In this document: positions 1 to 5,614 of the stretch, piece by piece
How positions within the stretch are numbered: the stretch's first letter is position 1
Layout: every line of letters begins with the position of its first letter
Source: an uncultured Ignavibacteriales bacterium
GTDB lineage: Bacteria; Bacteroidota; Ignavibacteria; Ignavibacteriales; Ignavibacteriaceae
Direction of reading: 5' to 3'
NCBI GenBank assembly: GCA_913053915.1
Contig: CAJXGP010000170.1
Coordinates: forward strand, 1 to 5,614
Length of the DNA stretch: 5,614 nt
Made by a program: the position numbers and the translations under genes
The notes under the pieces: model-generated
What the model saw: the letters and a program-made list of their open reading frames with translations, nothing else
What the model was told of the DNA's origin: nothing
The model's database searches: none

Positions 1-1
1 T

Positions 2-487
2 TTTCGTGTCGTTTTATTTTTTTCAAGCAATTCAGGAAAAACCGGCTTGATTAATAGCTTTCAGGTTATCTTTAACATATTCGAGCAGAAGCCTGTTGAA
101 CGTTTGCTCCCTTTTGCAAAAGCAAATAACATTAGTATGATTGTTCGAGTTCCTTTTGATGAAGGTGCACTTACAGGCAACGTTGATCCGTTGACGGAAT
201 TTCCGGTAGGAGATTTTCGCAATGATTATTTCCGCGGGAAACGCAAACTCGAAGTAAAATTGAAAGTCGATAAAATATGGAAAGATGTAAAAAATGAAAC
301 GGAATCTTTAGCTGAAGCAGCGCTTCGCTTTATTATTAGTCATGATGAGGTTACTTCCGTTATTCCCGGAATGCGAAAAGAAAAAAATCTGTCGGCAAAT
401 ATTAAGAATGTTAATAAAGGTCCTTTATCTCCGAAGTTAATAGAAGGATTAAAAGCTCACCGGTGGAAAAAGAATTTTTATGAATGA
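2..487 (+). CDS. Aldo/keto reductase, C-terminal part (5' end cut by window edge)
   Basis: This is the C-terminal half of an aldo/keto reductase (AKR superfamily, TIM barrel, NAD(P)H-dependent carbonyl reduction; cytoplasmic). Visible family landmarks are GLINSFQVIFNIFEQ just after position 44, the barrel segment IVRVPFDEGALTG, then FPVGDFRNDYFRG, ALRFIISHDEVTSVIPGMR (the late barrel region that helps hold the cofactor), and a tail ending HRWKKNFYE, which is how this subgroup normally ends. The N-terminal half with the catalytic Asp/Tyr/Lys/His set lies outside the window, so substrate cannot be inferred. The frame stays open to base 2. A TTG at 47 could be called as a start, but it falls inside a conserved segment and is not a real start. 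Residues encoded by bases 2-43 fit the family poorly (see findings). An 81-base gap separates it from the next gene on the same strand, so co-transcription is possible but unproven. Confidence 0.88.
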   Translation, partial: FRVVLFFSSNSGKTGLINSFQVIFNIFEQKPVERLLPFAKANNISMIVRVPFDEGALTGNVDPLTEFPVGDFRNDYFRGKRKLEVKLKVDKIWKDVKNETESLAEAALRFIISHDEVTSVIPGMRKEKNLSANIKNVNKGPLSPKLIEGLKAHRWKKNFYE

Positions 488-568
488 TACACTTCCAAAA
501 AGATTATTTCTAATTTTTAAAGTGAACGATTATATTATTTTTTTGCATTAAAATATTGAAAGAATGAA

Positions 569-1108
569 TTGAATAAAACAATCACTGTATTTGGAAGCTC
601 GCTCCCGAAAGAAAATGAGAGAGAATATCAAATTGCCCTTAAACTGGGAAGTAAGCTGGCGCAAAAAGGTTTTAATGTTTGCAGCGGCGGATACCAAGGA
701 ATAATGGATGCCGTATCGAAAGGAGCTTCTCAAAACGGAGCTGAAGCAATAGGAATTACAGTTGATTTATGGGGTTCAACGCCAAGTAAATATTTGACAA
801 AACAAATTGAATGTAATTATTTATCTCAAAGAATTTCAAAATTGGTCGAGCTTGGCGATGCCTATGTCGTTCTGCAAGGCGGTACCGGGACACTCCTTGA
901 ATTAGCGGTTGTTTGGGAACTAATAAATAAATCCCTTTCTAAGAAGAAACCCATTGCTTGTCATTCAAAGATGTGGAAAAGTATTGTGAAGATAATGGAT
1001 GAACAAATTTCAAAAGAAGGAAGAAAATCCGGTTTAATAAAATGCTTTAATTCGGTGGATGAAATTATCGATTATCTATTTATCGAATTAAACAATCGGC
1101 ATAATTAA
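569..1108 (+). CDS. LOG-family (SLOG superfamily) Rossmann nucleotide-binding protein
   Basis: A 179-residue protein of the LOG / TIGR00725-like family, often mislabelled 'lysine decarboxylase'. It has an N-terminal Rossmann strand ending FGSS (8-11), the SGGYQGIMDAV segment (39-49) that binds a nucleotide phosphate, a conserved Arg (R89 in LSQRISKL), and QGGTGTLLELAVVWE (103-117), which matches the PGGxGTxxE signature with Gln in place of the first Pro and E111 as the likely catalytic Glu. Characterised LOG proteins are phosphoribohydrolases that release a base from nucleoside 5'-monophosphates. The substrate here is unknown, and cytokinin activation should not be assumed. It is soluble, and its length is normal for the family. 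The start is TTG: an in-frame TGA at 557-559 leaves no other start upstream, and the first in-frame ATG (residue 46) would remove the nucleotide-binding strand. No clear Shine-Dalgarno is visible. Confidence 0.88.
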   Translation: MNKTITVFGSSLPKENEREYQIALKLGSKLAQKGFNVCSGGYQGIMDAVSKGASQNGAEAIGITVDLWGSTPSKYLTKQIECNYLSQRISKLVELGDAYVVLQGGTGTLLELAVVWELINKSLSKKKPIACHSKMWKSIVKIMDEQISKEGRKSGLIKCFNSVDEIIDYLFIELNNRHN

Positions 1109-1265
1109 TTAAAATCCGGTTATCTACTTGAAACAAGTTGATGTGCATGCATAATTACATCCGGTAATAACAAACTTTGGAATTTTACTTTGACTGTTTA
1201 TTAAAATTAACTGAAATTCTTCATTCTGTAATTTCTGAATACTGCTTAGTTTGATTTAAAATAGA

Positions 1266-2324
1266 TCACCGGGCAAAATTCAGGACTGCATCAAAAACCA
1301 TATCAACGTTTATTTCTTTAATGCATTTAAACTTTACATCATTTCTGAAACAGATTAAAGGGCGTGGTGAGTATATGAAACACGGAGAGCAGTCTAAATT
1401 TAAAGTTATAATTTTATAAGCCGTATGCCAGGGATGGATGTAATTTGGGTTGGTAGGACCTATTATCGCAACTACGTTTAATTTCAGTGCAGATGCAACA
1501 TGCATCAAACTTGAATCATTCGAAATGAAAACAGTGCATCTTTTCATAACGGCAGCGCTCTGAGCTAAATTACCGGATTCAACTAAAAATGAATTTGCCG
1601 AATTAGTTTTTGAAATTATATTTTTCTTTAATTCCCTCTCTTCCGGACCTCCAAAGATTAGCATTTTAGCATTAAGCACTTCAATTAATCTTTTGCTTAA
1701 CGCAGCAAACTTTTCAGGCTCCCATCTTCTGTTTATGTGGTTTTTTAACGTAGCGGAGCCCGGATGAAATCCTATTACTAAATCGGAGCCGGTAATATTG
1801 TTAACGGAGAAAAATTCATGAGCAAACTTTTCATCGTCTTTTGTCAATTGAAATTCGAGATCCGGCTCTTCAACGAAATTTATATTTAATAATTTTTCGC
1901 ATAGTTTTATATTTTCCTGCACGTTGTGTAAAGAATCATTTTCGGTAATTGAAACATTATTCAGCCATCCGAGATTTTTAAAATTCTGCCTAAGATAATT
2001 TATTCCCGCACGTTTTTTAGCACCAATCAAAAAATTAATGATATTATATTCTTTTCTGTTGGAAGGGTAAACATTGATGGAAGCATCATATTTTTTCCTC
2101 AGACCCAAAACAAATTTAAGCGAAGGAATTAATCCCCTTGAAATAAAATCGAAATAAATAACTTTATCAAAATTCCGGTTTCTTTCATAAATATCCTTTA
2201 CTCCTTTGAACATAACTAAAGTATCGACTGTTATTTCGGGAAATTTATTTTTAATAAGCCTTAAAGCCGGTATAAACATTAATGCATCTCCAATACCCGA
2301 AAGAGCAATAATCAGTAATCTCAT
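1266..2324 (-). CDS. Glycosyltransferase family 9 (heptosyltransferase-like)
   Basis: A 352-residue GT9 enzyme of the ADP-heptose:LPS heptosyltransferase type, with a GT-B fold; it is expected at the cytoplasmic face of the inner membrane and has no membrane segment. The N-terminal domain opens with SGIGDALMFIPAL (9-21), the usual GT9 acceptor-side loop with D13. The C-terminal domain has GFHPGS (185-190) followed by RRWEPEKFAAL, FGGPEE (224-229), and SNDSSLMHVASAL (268-280) then IIGPTNP, which together form the nucleotide-sugar site. A late cysteine group (C312, C315, C325, C334) resembles the CxPC...C...C pattern common in GT9 proteins and might bind metal. The family transfers heptose or another sugar to lipid A-core or other surface glycans; donor and acceptor cannot be read from sequence. 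It starts at ATG 2324, with only a weak AGG 13 bases upstream. It converges with the LOG gene and diverges from the helicase gene, with a good promoter candidate about 50 bases upstream. Confidence 0.92.
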   Translation of the reverse strand: MRLLIIALSGIGDALMFIPALRLIKNKFPEITVDTLVMFKGVKDIYERNRNFDKVIYFDFISRGLIPSLKFVLGLRKKYDASINVYPSNRKEYNIINFLIGAKKRAGINYLRQNFKNLGWLNNVSITENDSLHNVQENIKLCEKLLNINFVEEPDLEFQLTKDDEKFAHEFFSVNNITGSDLVIGFHPGSATLKNHINRRWEPEKFAALSKRLIEVLNAKMLIFGGPEERELKKNIISKTNSANSFLVESGNLAQSAAVMKRCTVFISNDSSLMHVASALKLNVVAIIGPTNPNYIHPWHTAYKIITLNLDCSPCFIYSPRPLICFRNDVKFKCIKEINVDMVFDAVLNFAR

Positions 2325-2380
2325 TGTTATTCTTTTACCTATATGTATGAATTTATTTTGAGCCGGAACAACGGAAGTAT

Positions 2381-2410
2381 TTTATAAAACTTAACGCATT
2401 GAACGTTCAA
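2381..2410 (-). promoter_or_regulatory. Candidate sigma70-type promoter for the GT9 gene
   Basis: On the minus strand, a -35-like TTGAAC (plus coordinates 2405-2410) lies 18 bases before a -10-like TATAAA (2381-2386, five of six consensus bases). Transcription would start near 2374 and leave about a 50-base leader before the ATG at 2324. The region is AT-rich, so chance matches are easy. If the host is a true Bacteroidota member with a TTTG/TAnnTTTG promoter code, this consensus would not apply. Confidence 0.4.
2399..2410. repeat. Perfect 12-base palindrome in the divergent promoter region
   Basis: TTGAACGTTCAA is its own reverse complement. It sits in the 192-base gap between the GT9 and SNF2 genes, and each half is a -35-like TTGAAC, one per strand. 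A dimeric repressor bound here would block both candidate promoters. It resembles the GAAC/GTTC half-sites of a Gram-positive-type LexA box but lacks the four-base spacer, so it is not called a LexA site. No regulator gene is in the window. Confidence 0.45.
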
Positions 2411-2427
2411 ATTGCTTGAGCTATATT
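2399..2427 (+). promoter_or_regulatory. Candidate sigma70-type promoter for the SNF2 gene
   Basis: A -35-like TTGAAC (2399-2404) is followed after 17 bases by TATATT (2422-2427, five of six consensus bases). Transcription would begin near 2434, giving a leader of about 83 bases before the ATG at 2517. Its -35 abuts the -35 of the opposite promoter, so the two could not be occupied by polymerase at the same time. This is prediction by eye in AT-rich DNA. Confidence 0.38.
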
Positions 2428-2455
2428 TACCGTTTAATTAATAATGCATTATATT

Positions 2456-2495
2456 TTAAATGATTAAATCTTAAATATAAACTTATATCATTTAA
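2456..2495. repeat. Inverted repeat in the helicase gene leader
   Basis: TTAAATGAT (2456-2464) is repeated as its reverse complement ATCATTTAA (2487-2495) around a 22-base spacer. It lies between the candidate promoter and the ribosome binding site of the SNF2 gene. It could be a spaced operator or a weak stem-loop in the leader. With only AT-rich arms, chance is a serious alternative. Confidence 0.25.
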
Positions 2496-2501
2496 TTTAA
2501 A

Positions 2502-2508
2502 AGAAGGA
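2502..2508 (+). promoter_or_regulatory. Ribosome binding site of the SNF2 gene
   Basis: AGAAGGA ends eight bases before ATG 2517 and is the clearest Shine-Dalgarno sequence in the window. It fixes the helicase start at 2517. Confidence 0.75.
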
Positions 2509-2516
2509 TTTTTTTA

Positions 2517-5258
2517 ATGATATCTTTTGATATAATAGTGAACAAATTATTTCTTCCGGTAATCAAAAGAAGAGGCCTAGCATATAAAAATGAAGACAGA
2601 GTATATAATTTAGAAATAAAAGGCTATAAAGTTTTTGCCAATGTACAGGGTAAAGAGAAATATTATGTTAATATTAATTTTGAGGCAGATAATATTAATA
2701 ATATAGAGCTTTATTGTTCATGCCCTTATTTTGAGACGGCGAATTGTAAACATTTATCCGCCGTCTTTTATAAACTGAGAGACAAAGATTTTTTTAATAA
2801 ACTGAATTCACAATTTTCAAACGACACTCAACTTTCTTCATCTCTAAAAGAAAACGACTGGGAAAATCTGTTTATAAACAGAAATGAAAACTTAAAAACC
2901 GGAAGTTCTCTAAATGAAGAGTATAAAAGGAAAATTATTGAAGCCGTTAAAAGGAAAAAAGAAGATGCAAGATTTACCCTATTTAAGAATAAAGCAAAAA
3001 GATTACTTTCAGAAGAGAAATTTAAAAAATCAAATCGAAATTATACTATCGTTTACGGAATTAAGATATTGAGTTATAAGACCGTATTATATGCAATGAA
3101 ACAGTTTATTAATAAATACGATTATGTATCAAAAACTACACGCTTAAACTCATTGAATCCGGATGATTTTATCGGCTTGGAAACGAAAGAAAAATTAATC
3201 TTGAACAAATTTCAAAAAAATTACGGCGAACTTTCATTTCCTATAACCGACTCGTTTTTACTTAAGAGAAGTTATGAATATTTTATTGAAAGAGACATCA
3301 ATTCCGAATATTTGCTTTTTCTATCTGACAAAATTGTCTATTCCTACGATGATTACGACCTTACAGACAACTTGGTAAATATTCATAAACAGGCAGGCTA
3401 TTGCAAACTTCTTTTCGAAGAAACAAAAGATTTTTATACGCTGAGTTTAAAATTTTATATTGATGACAAACCGATAACTATTGATGATGGAATAATACCT
3501 GTCTTGGATAATCCTTTATGGATAAAAATTAATGACGACATTTTCCACGTCAATAATCTCATGTATTCACAATTGGAATTTTTCATCGATAATGACGGAC
3601 GGTTCGATATCCCGAAAGATTATCTTTTTTACTTTGAACAAAGTATACTTCCGAATATAGTAAAAGAGATTCCGCTCGAATCTTCCATATTTAATATTGA
3701 AAAGGTTGAAGCTTCCGTTAAAAATATTTTATATCTCGAGGAAAAAGAAAATATACTATTACTGAAATTAAAATTTAAATATGACGACTTTGAATTGTCA
3801 TACAATGATAACGAAGATTTCTCTATTGTAGTTAAAGATAAATCCATCATTCGTATTATAAGAGATACTCAAAAAGAAAATGAAGTTTATAAAAAAATAA
3901 AAGCTACTCACGTTAAAGAAATTCAACAAGGCATATTTACTCCGCGAAATGATCCGGTGAATTATTTATTAAAGCATTTTACTTTCTTTAAAGAAAATGA
4001 TATTGAAGTATTAGGTGAAAATAATTTAAGCAAGTATAAAATAAATATGTCAACTCCTTCACTGAAATTTAAAATTGTATCGGGCATTGATTGGTTTGAT
4101 GTTCAAACGGATATTTTATTTGACGGCGTTTCAGTTCCATTAGAAGAATTATTTAAATCCATAAAAGGAAAGAATAATTATATCAGGCTTAACGATGGTT
4201 CAATGGGAATTTTACCGGAAAATTGGATTAAAAAATTTCAGCGATCTTTGATATTTGGAAATGTAAAAAATAACTCGGTAAGGTTCTCGAAAATACAAGC
4301 AAATTCAGTGAATCTTCTTCTTAAAGATGCTGAAGACTATGAAACGGATAATGAATTTAAAAAATACATTGAAAAATTAAACGACTTTGAAAAAATTAAA
4401 CCTCAACAACCGGTTAAAGATTTTAACGGGAAATTGCGCCATTATCAAAAGTTCGGATTGGATTGGTTTTATTTTCTTCAGGAATTTAAGTTTGGCGGTA
4501 TTCTTGCCGATGATATGGGCTTGGGTAAAACTATACAAGTTTTAGCTTTGCTCGCGAAGGAAAAGAATAAACAAAATATCACAAGTCTTGTAGTTGCACC
4601 TACATCTGTGGTGTTTAATTGGATTAATGAAGCCGCTAAATTTACTCCTTCACTGAAAATTTTATGTCATACCGGTAACCGAAGGATTAAAGATAACCCT
4701 ACTTATTTTAAAGATTTTGATTTGATTTTAACAAGCTATGCAATTTTAAGAAGAGATCAAAACCTGTTTTATGGTTTTTCGTTCAACTACATAATACTCG
4801 ATGAATCACAAAATATAAAAAATCCTTCTTCTTTAATCGGCAAGATTGTAAAAAATTTAAATGCAAATTACCGGCTCTGTTTAACAGGCACACCTTTAGA
4901 AAACAGCTTAACCGAGTTGTGGTCACAGATGACGTTTTTAAATCCCGGAATGTTCGGCTCTTTGAATAGATTCAATGAAGCTTATGTTAAACCTATCTCA
5001 AAGAATGATGAAACTGTTGTGGAAGATCTGAGGAAAACGGTTTACCCTTTCATATTAAGAAGAACAAAAGATGTAGTTGCAAAGGAGCTTCCGCCCAAAA
5101 CCGAAATTGTTCACTTTTGCAGGATGCAACCCGATCAGGAGAAAATTTACAATATTTGGAAAGATTCAATCAGAAATGAAATTTTAAATGAAATAAATAA
5201 AACAGGAATAAATAAACCCAGAAAAATAAATTCAGTTGCAACTAAAAACCATCGTTAG
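2517..5258 (+). CDS. SWIM-domain SNF2 family helicase, C-terminally truncated
   Basis: Bacterial SNF2/Rad54-type superfamily 2 DNA translocase; 913 residues are present, whereas relatives of this layout usually run past 1000. The N-terminus has a SWIM zinc finger, C67-x-C69-x7-C77-x-H79. A long middle part (about 90-630) would correspond to the SNF2-associated region of bacterial homologues and has no motif I can name. The first ATPase lobe is intact: LRHYQ (640-644), Walker A DDMGLGKT (665-672, K671), motif Ia VVAPT (692-696), motif II DESQ (762-765), motif III LTGTPLEN (789-796) and LRRTKDVV (847-854). The second lobe, with motifs IV-VI and the arginine finger, is missing. Homology-like sequence runs to about K910 (KINSVATK, where LRQ-type sequence normally follows) and is followed by NHR and a stop. 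As drawn, the protein could not hydrolyse ATP normally. The cut coincides with the start of foreign-looking bamE DNA, so an assembly join is the likeliest cause and the real gene is probably full length. The family's cellular role in bacteria is poorly defined (transcription recycling, repair and defence have all been reported for relatives). Confidence 0.9.
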   Translation: MISFDIIVNKLFLPVIKRRGLAYKNEDRVYNLEIKGYKVFANVQGKEKYYVNINFEADNINNIELYCSCPYFETANCKHLSAVFYKLRDKDFFNKLNSQFSNDTQLSSSLKENDWENLFINRNENLKTGSSLNEEYKRKIIEAVKRKKEDARFTLFKNKAKRLLSEEKFKKSNRNYTIVYGIKILSYKTVLYAMKQFINKYDYVSKTTRLNSLNPDDFIGLETKEKLILNKFQKNYGELSFPITDSFLLKRSYEYFIERDINSEYLLFLSDKIVYSYDDYDLTDNLVNIHKQAGYCKLLFEETKDFYTLSLKFYIDDKPITIDDGIIPVLDNPLWIKINDDIFHVNNLMYSQLEFFIDNDGRFDIPKDYLFYFEQSILPNIVKEIPLESSIFNIEKVEASVKNILYLEEKENILLLKLKFKYDDFELSYNDNEDFSIVVKDKSIIRIIRDTQKENEVYKKIKATHVKEIQQGIFTPRNDPVNYLLKHFTFFKENDIEVLGENNLSKYKINMSTPSLKFKIVSGIDWFDVQTDILFDGVSVPLEELFKSIKGKNNYIRLNDGSMGILPENWIKKFQRSLIFGNVKNNSVRFSKIQANSVNLLLKDAEDYETDNEFKKYIEKLNDFEKIKPQQPVKDFNGKLRHYQKFGLDWFYFLQEFKFGGILADDMGLGKTIQVLALLAKEKNKQNITSLVVAPTSVVFNWINEAAKFTPSLKILCHTGNRRIKDNPTYFKDFDLILTSYAILRRDQNLFYGFSFNYIILDESQNIKNPSSLIGKIVKNLNANYRLCLTGTPLENSLTELWSQMTFLNPGMFGSLNRFNEAYVKPISKNDETVVEDLRKTVYPFILRRTKDVVAKELPPKTEIVHFCRMQPDQEKIYNIWKDSIRNEILNEINKTGINKPRKINSVATKNHR
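5247..5256. other. Probable chimeric join (assembly artefact or foreign insertion)
   Basis: The recognisable helicase sequence ends at codon 910 (5244-5246), and the bamE stop on the other strand is at 5255-5257. The switch therefore happens within about ten bases. GC rises from about 34% in the 320 bases before to about 42% in the 320 bases after (hand counts). The gene on the right belongs to the Proteobacteria, while the left side does not look proteobacterial. No inverted repeats, target duplication, integrase or att-like sequence is visible at the join. Confidence 0.65.
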
Positions 5259-5581
5259 TTAAACGTTACTTCTTTTAGCTGGCTTGTATCAACCTTAGCT
5301 AAAACCCCATCATTAAATATAATGGTAATACGCTTGCGTTTCATATTTTCGCCACCTTTTCGGAAGCTGTAAACGTATTCCCAACGTTGGGGGTGGAAAG
5401 GGTCAATCAGCATGGCGGTGCCCATTAAAAACTGCACTTGCTGCTTACTCATGCCAGGTTTGAGTTGGCTGAGTTTGTCTTCTTCAATCGTGTTGCCTTG
5501 TTGGATATCGATTTTATAAGCACTACAGGCTGTAAGACTAAGGAACAGAAGGGTAGAAATTAGAATGAGAATAGTTCGCAT
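5255..5581 (-). CDS. bamE: Outer membrane assembly lipoprotein BamE (SmpA/OmlA)
   Basis: A 108-residue lipoprotein of the BAM complex, which folds beta-barrel proteins into the outer membrane; BamE binds BamD/BamA from the periplasmic side. Residues 1-18 form a signal peptide (Arg at 2, then a hydrophobic run) ending in the lipobox LTAC with lipidated C19; Ser at +2 favours outer-membrane sorting. The mature part has the family hallmarks IDIQQGN (24-30), LKPGMSKQQVQFLMGT (40-55) and DPFHPQRWEYVYSFRKGG (60-77), then two closing strands ITIIFNDGVLAKV. An Ala follows MGT where Pro is common. Length is normal, so the gene appears complete. It starts at ATG 5581 with no obvious Shine-Dalgarno. Its sequence is clearly gammaproteobacterial in type, unlike the rest of the window. 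In many Gammaproteobacteria bamE lies divergently next to fur, which would lie just beyond the right edge. Confidence 0.93.
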   Translation of the reverse strand: MRTILILISTLLFLSLTACSAYKIDIQQGNTIEEDKLSQLKPGMSKQQVQFLMGTAMLIDPFHPQRWEYVYSFRKGGENMKRKRITIIFNDGVLAKVDTSQLKEVTFN

Positions 5582-5599
5582 TTGGATATCAACTTCGCA

Positions 5600-5606
5600 T
5601 ATAATA
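5600..5606. promoter_or_regulatory. Candidate -10 elements upstream of bamE
   Basis: TATAAT (5600-5605) reads on the plus strand, and TATTAT (5601-5606) reads on the minus strand 19 bases before the bamE ATG. The minus-strand element could serve bamE, but its -35 would lie beyond the window. The plus-strand element could serve a divergent gene to the right, but no good -35 is seen 16-18 bases upstream. Both are weak calls. Confidence 0.3.
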
Positions 5607-5614
5607 CAACGGCT

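Noticed and set aside
548..733. 61-codon open frame on the minus strand over the start of the LOG gene
   Set aside because: It lies opposite the well-supported LOG gene, has no recognisable domain and no credible ribosome binding site; it is a frame shadow.
1024..1165. Repeated AAAATCCGGT at 1024-1033 and 1111-1120, with ATCCGGT again at 1159-1165
   Set aside because: Spacing is irregular, one copy is inside the LOG coding region, and CCGG-containing words are frequent throughout this segment; no array or element is supported.
1109..1265. Possible bidirectional terminator between the convergent LOG and GT9 genes, e.g. ACTTG-AAA-CAAGT at 1126-1138, AATTTTA/TAAAATT at 1181-1208, GAAATT/AATTTC at 1213-1235
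   Set aside because: The stems are short or purely AT and none is followed by a proper U-run, so no terminator is called.
2399..2410. LexA/SOS box
   Set aside because: The half-sites GAAC and GTTC are joined directly without the four-base spacer of the Gram-positive-type box, and no SOS gene context is present.
3629..3850. 73-codon open frame on the minus strand inside the SNF2 gene
   Set aside because: Ser/Phe/Leu-rich translation of the antisense of an AT-rich gene; no family resemblance and no start signal.
2517..5258. SNF2 helicase as part of a new defence island
   Set aside because: SNF2 proteins occur in some defence systems, but the neighbours here are a glycosyltransferase and an artefactually joined bamE; there is no nuclease, methyltransferase or other defence partner in view.

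Overview
The window looks like a short metagenomic contig. Most of it (about 1-5246) is an AT-rich chromosomal segment whose protein style (GT9 glycosyltransferase, LOG-family protein, SWIM-SNF2 helicase, aldo/keto reductase) fits the Bacteroidota/Ignavibacteriota side of the FCB group. That placement is inference from sequence feel, not from a search. The last ~360 bases are different: they carry a typical gammaproteobacterial bamE lipoprotein gene and have higher GC. By hand count, GC is 133/320 (about 42%) at 5261-5580 against 108/320 (about 34%) at 4921-5240.

Layout from left to right: the 3' end of an aldo/keto reductase gene (+); a LOG-family nucleotide-binding protein (+) starting at TTG; a 157-base convergent gap with no convincing terminator; a family 9 (heptosyltransferase-like) glycosyltransferase (-); a 192-base divergent promoter region with a perfect 12-base palindrome; a large SWIM-zinc-finger SNF2 helicase gene (+) that stops after the first RecA-like lobe; and bamE (-), whose stop overlaps the helicase stop. 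There is no gene-free stretch longer than 300 bases. No tRNA, rRNA, CRISPR array, insertion sequence or riboswitch was seen.

The genes do not form an obvious pathway. The reductase and LOG protein are ordinary metabolic/housekeeping genes, the glycosyltransferase belongs to cell-surface glycan synthesis, and the SNF2 protein acts on DNA or nucleoprotein. The two divergent genes may share control: the palindrome at 2399-2410 supplies a -35-like hexamer for each direction.

The main anomaly is at about 5247-5256. The helicase breaks off in the middle of a conserved stretch and runs straight into a gene expected from another phylum. The simplest reading is a chimeric assembly join; the alternative is a real truncation by foreign DNA. 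I found no convincing new biological system here.
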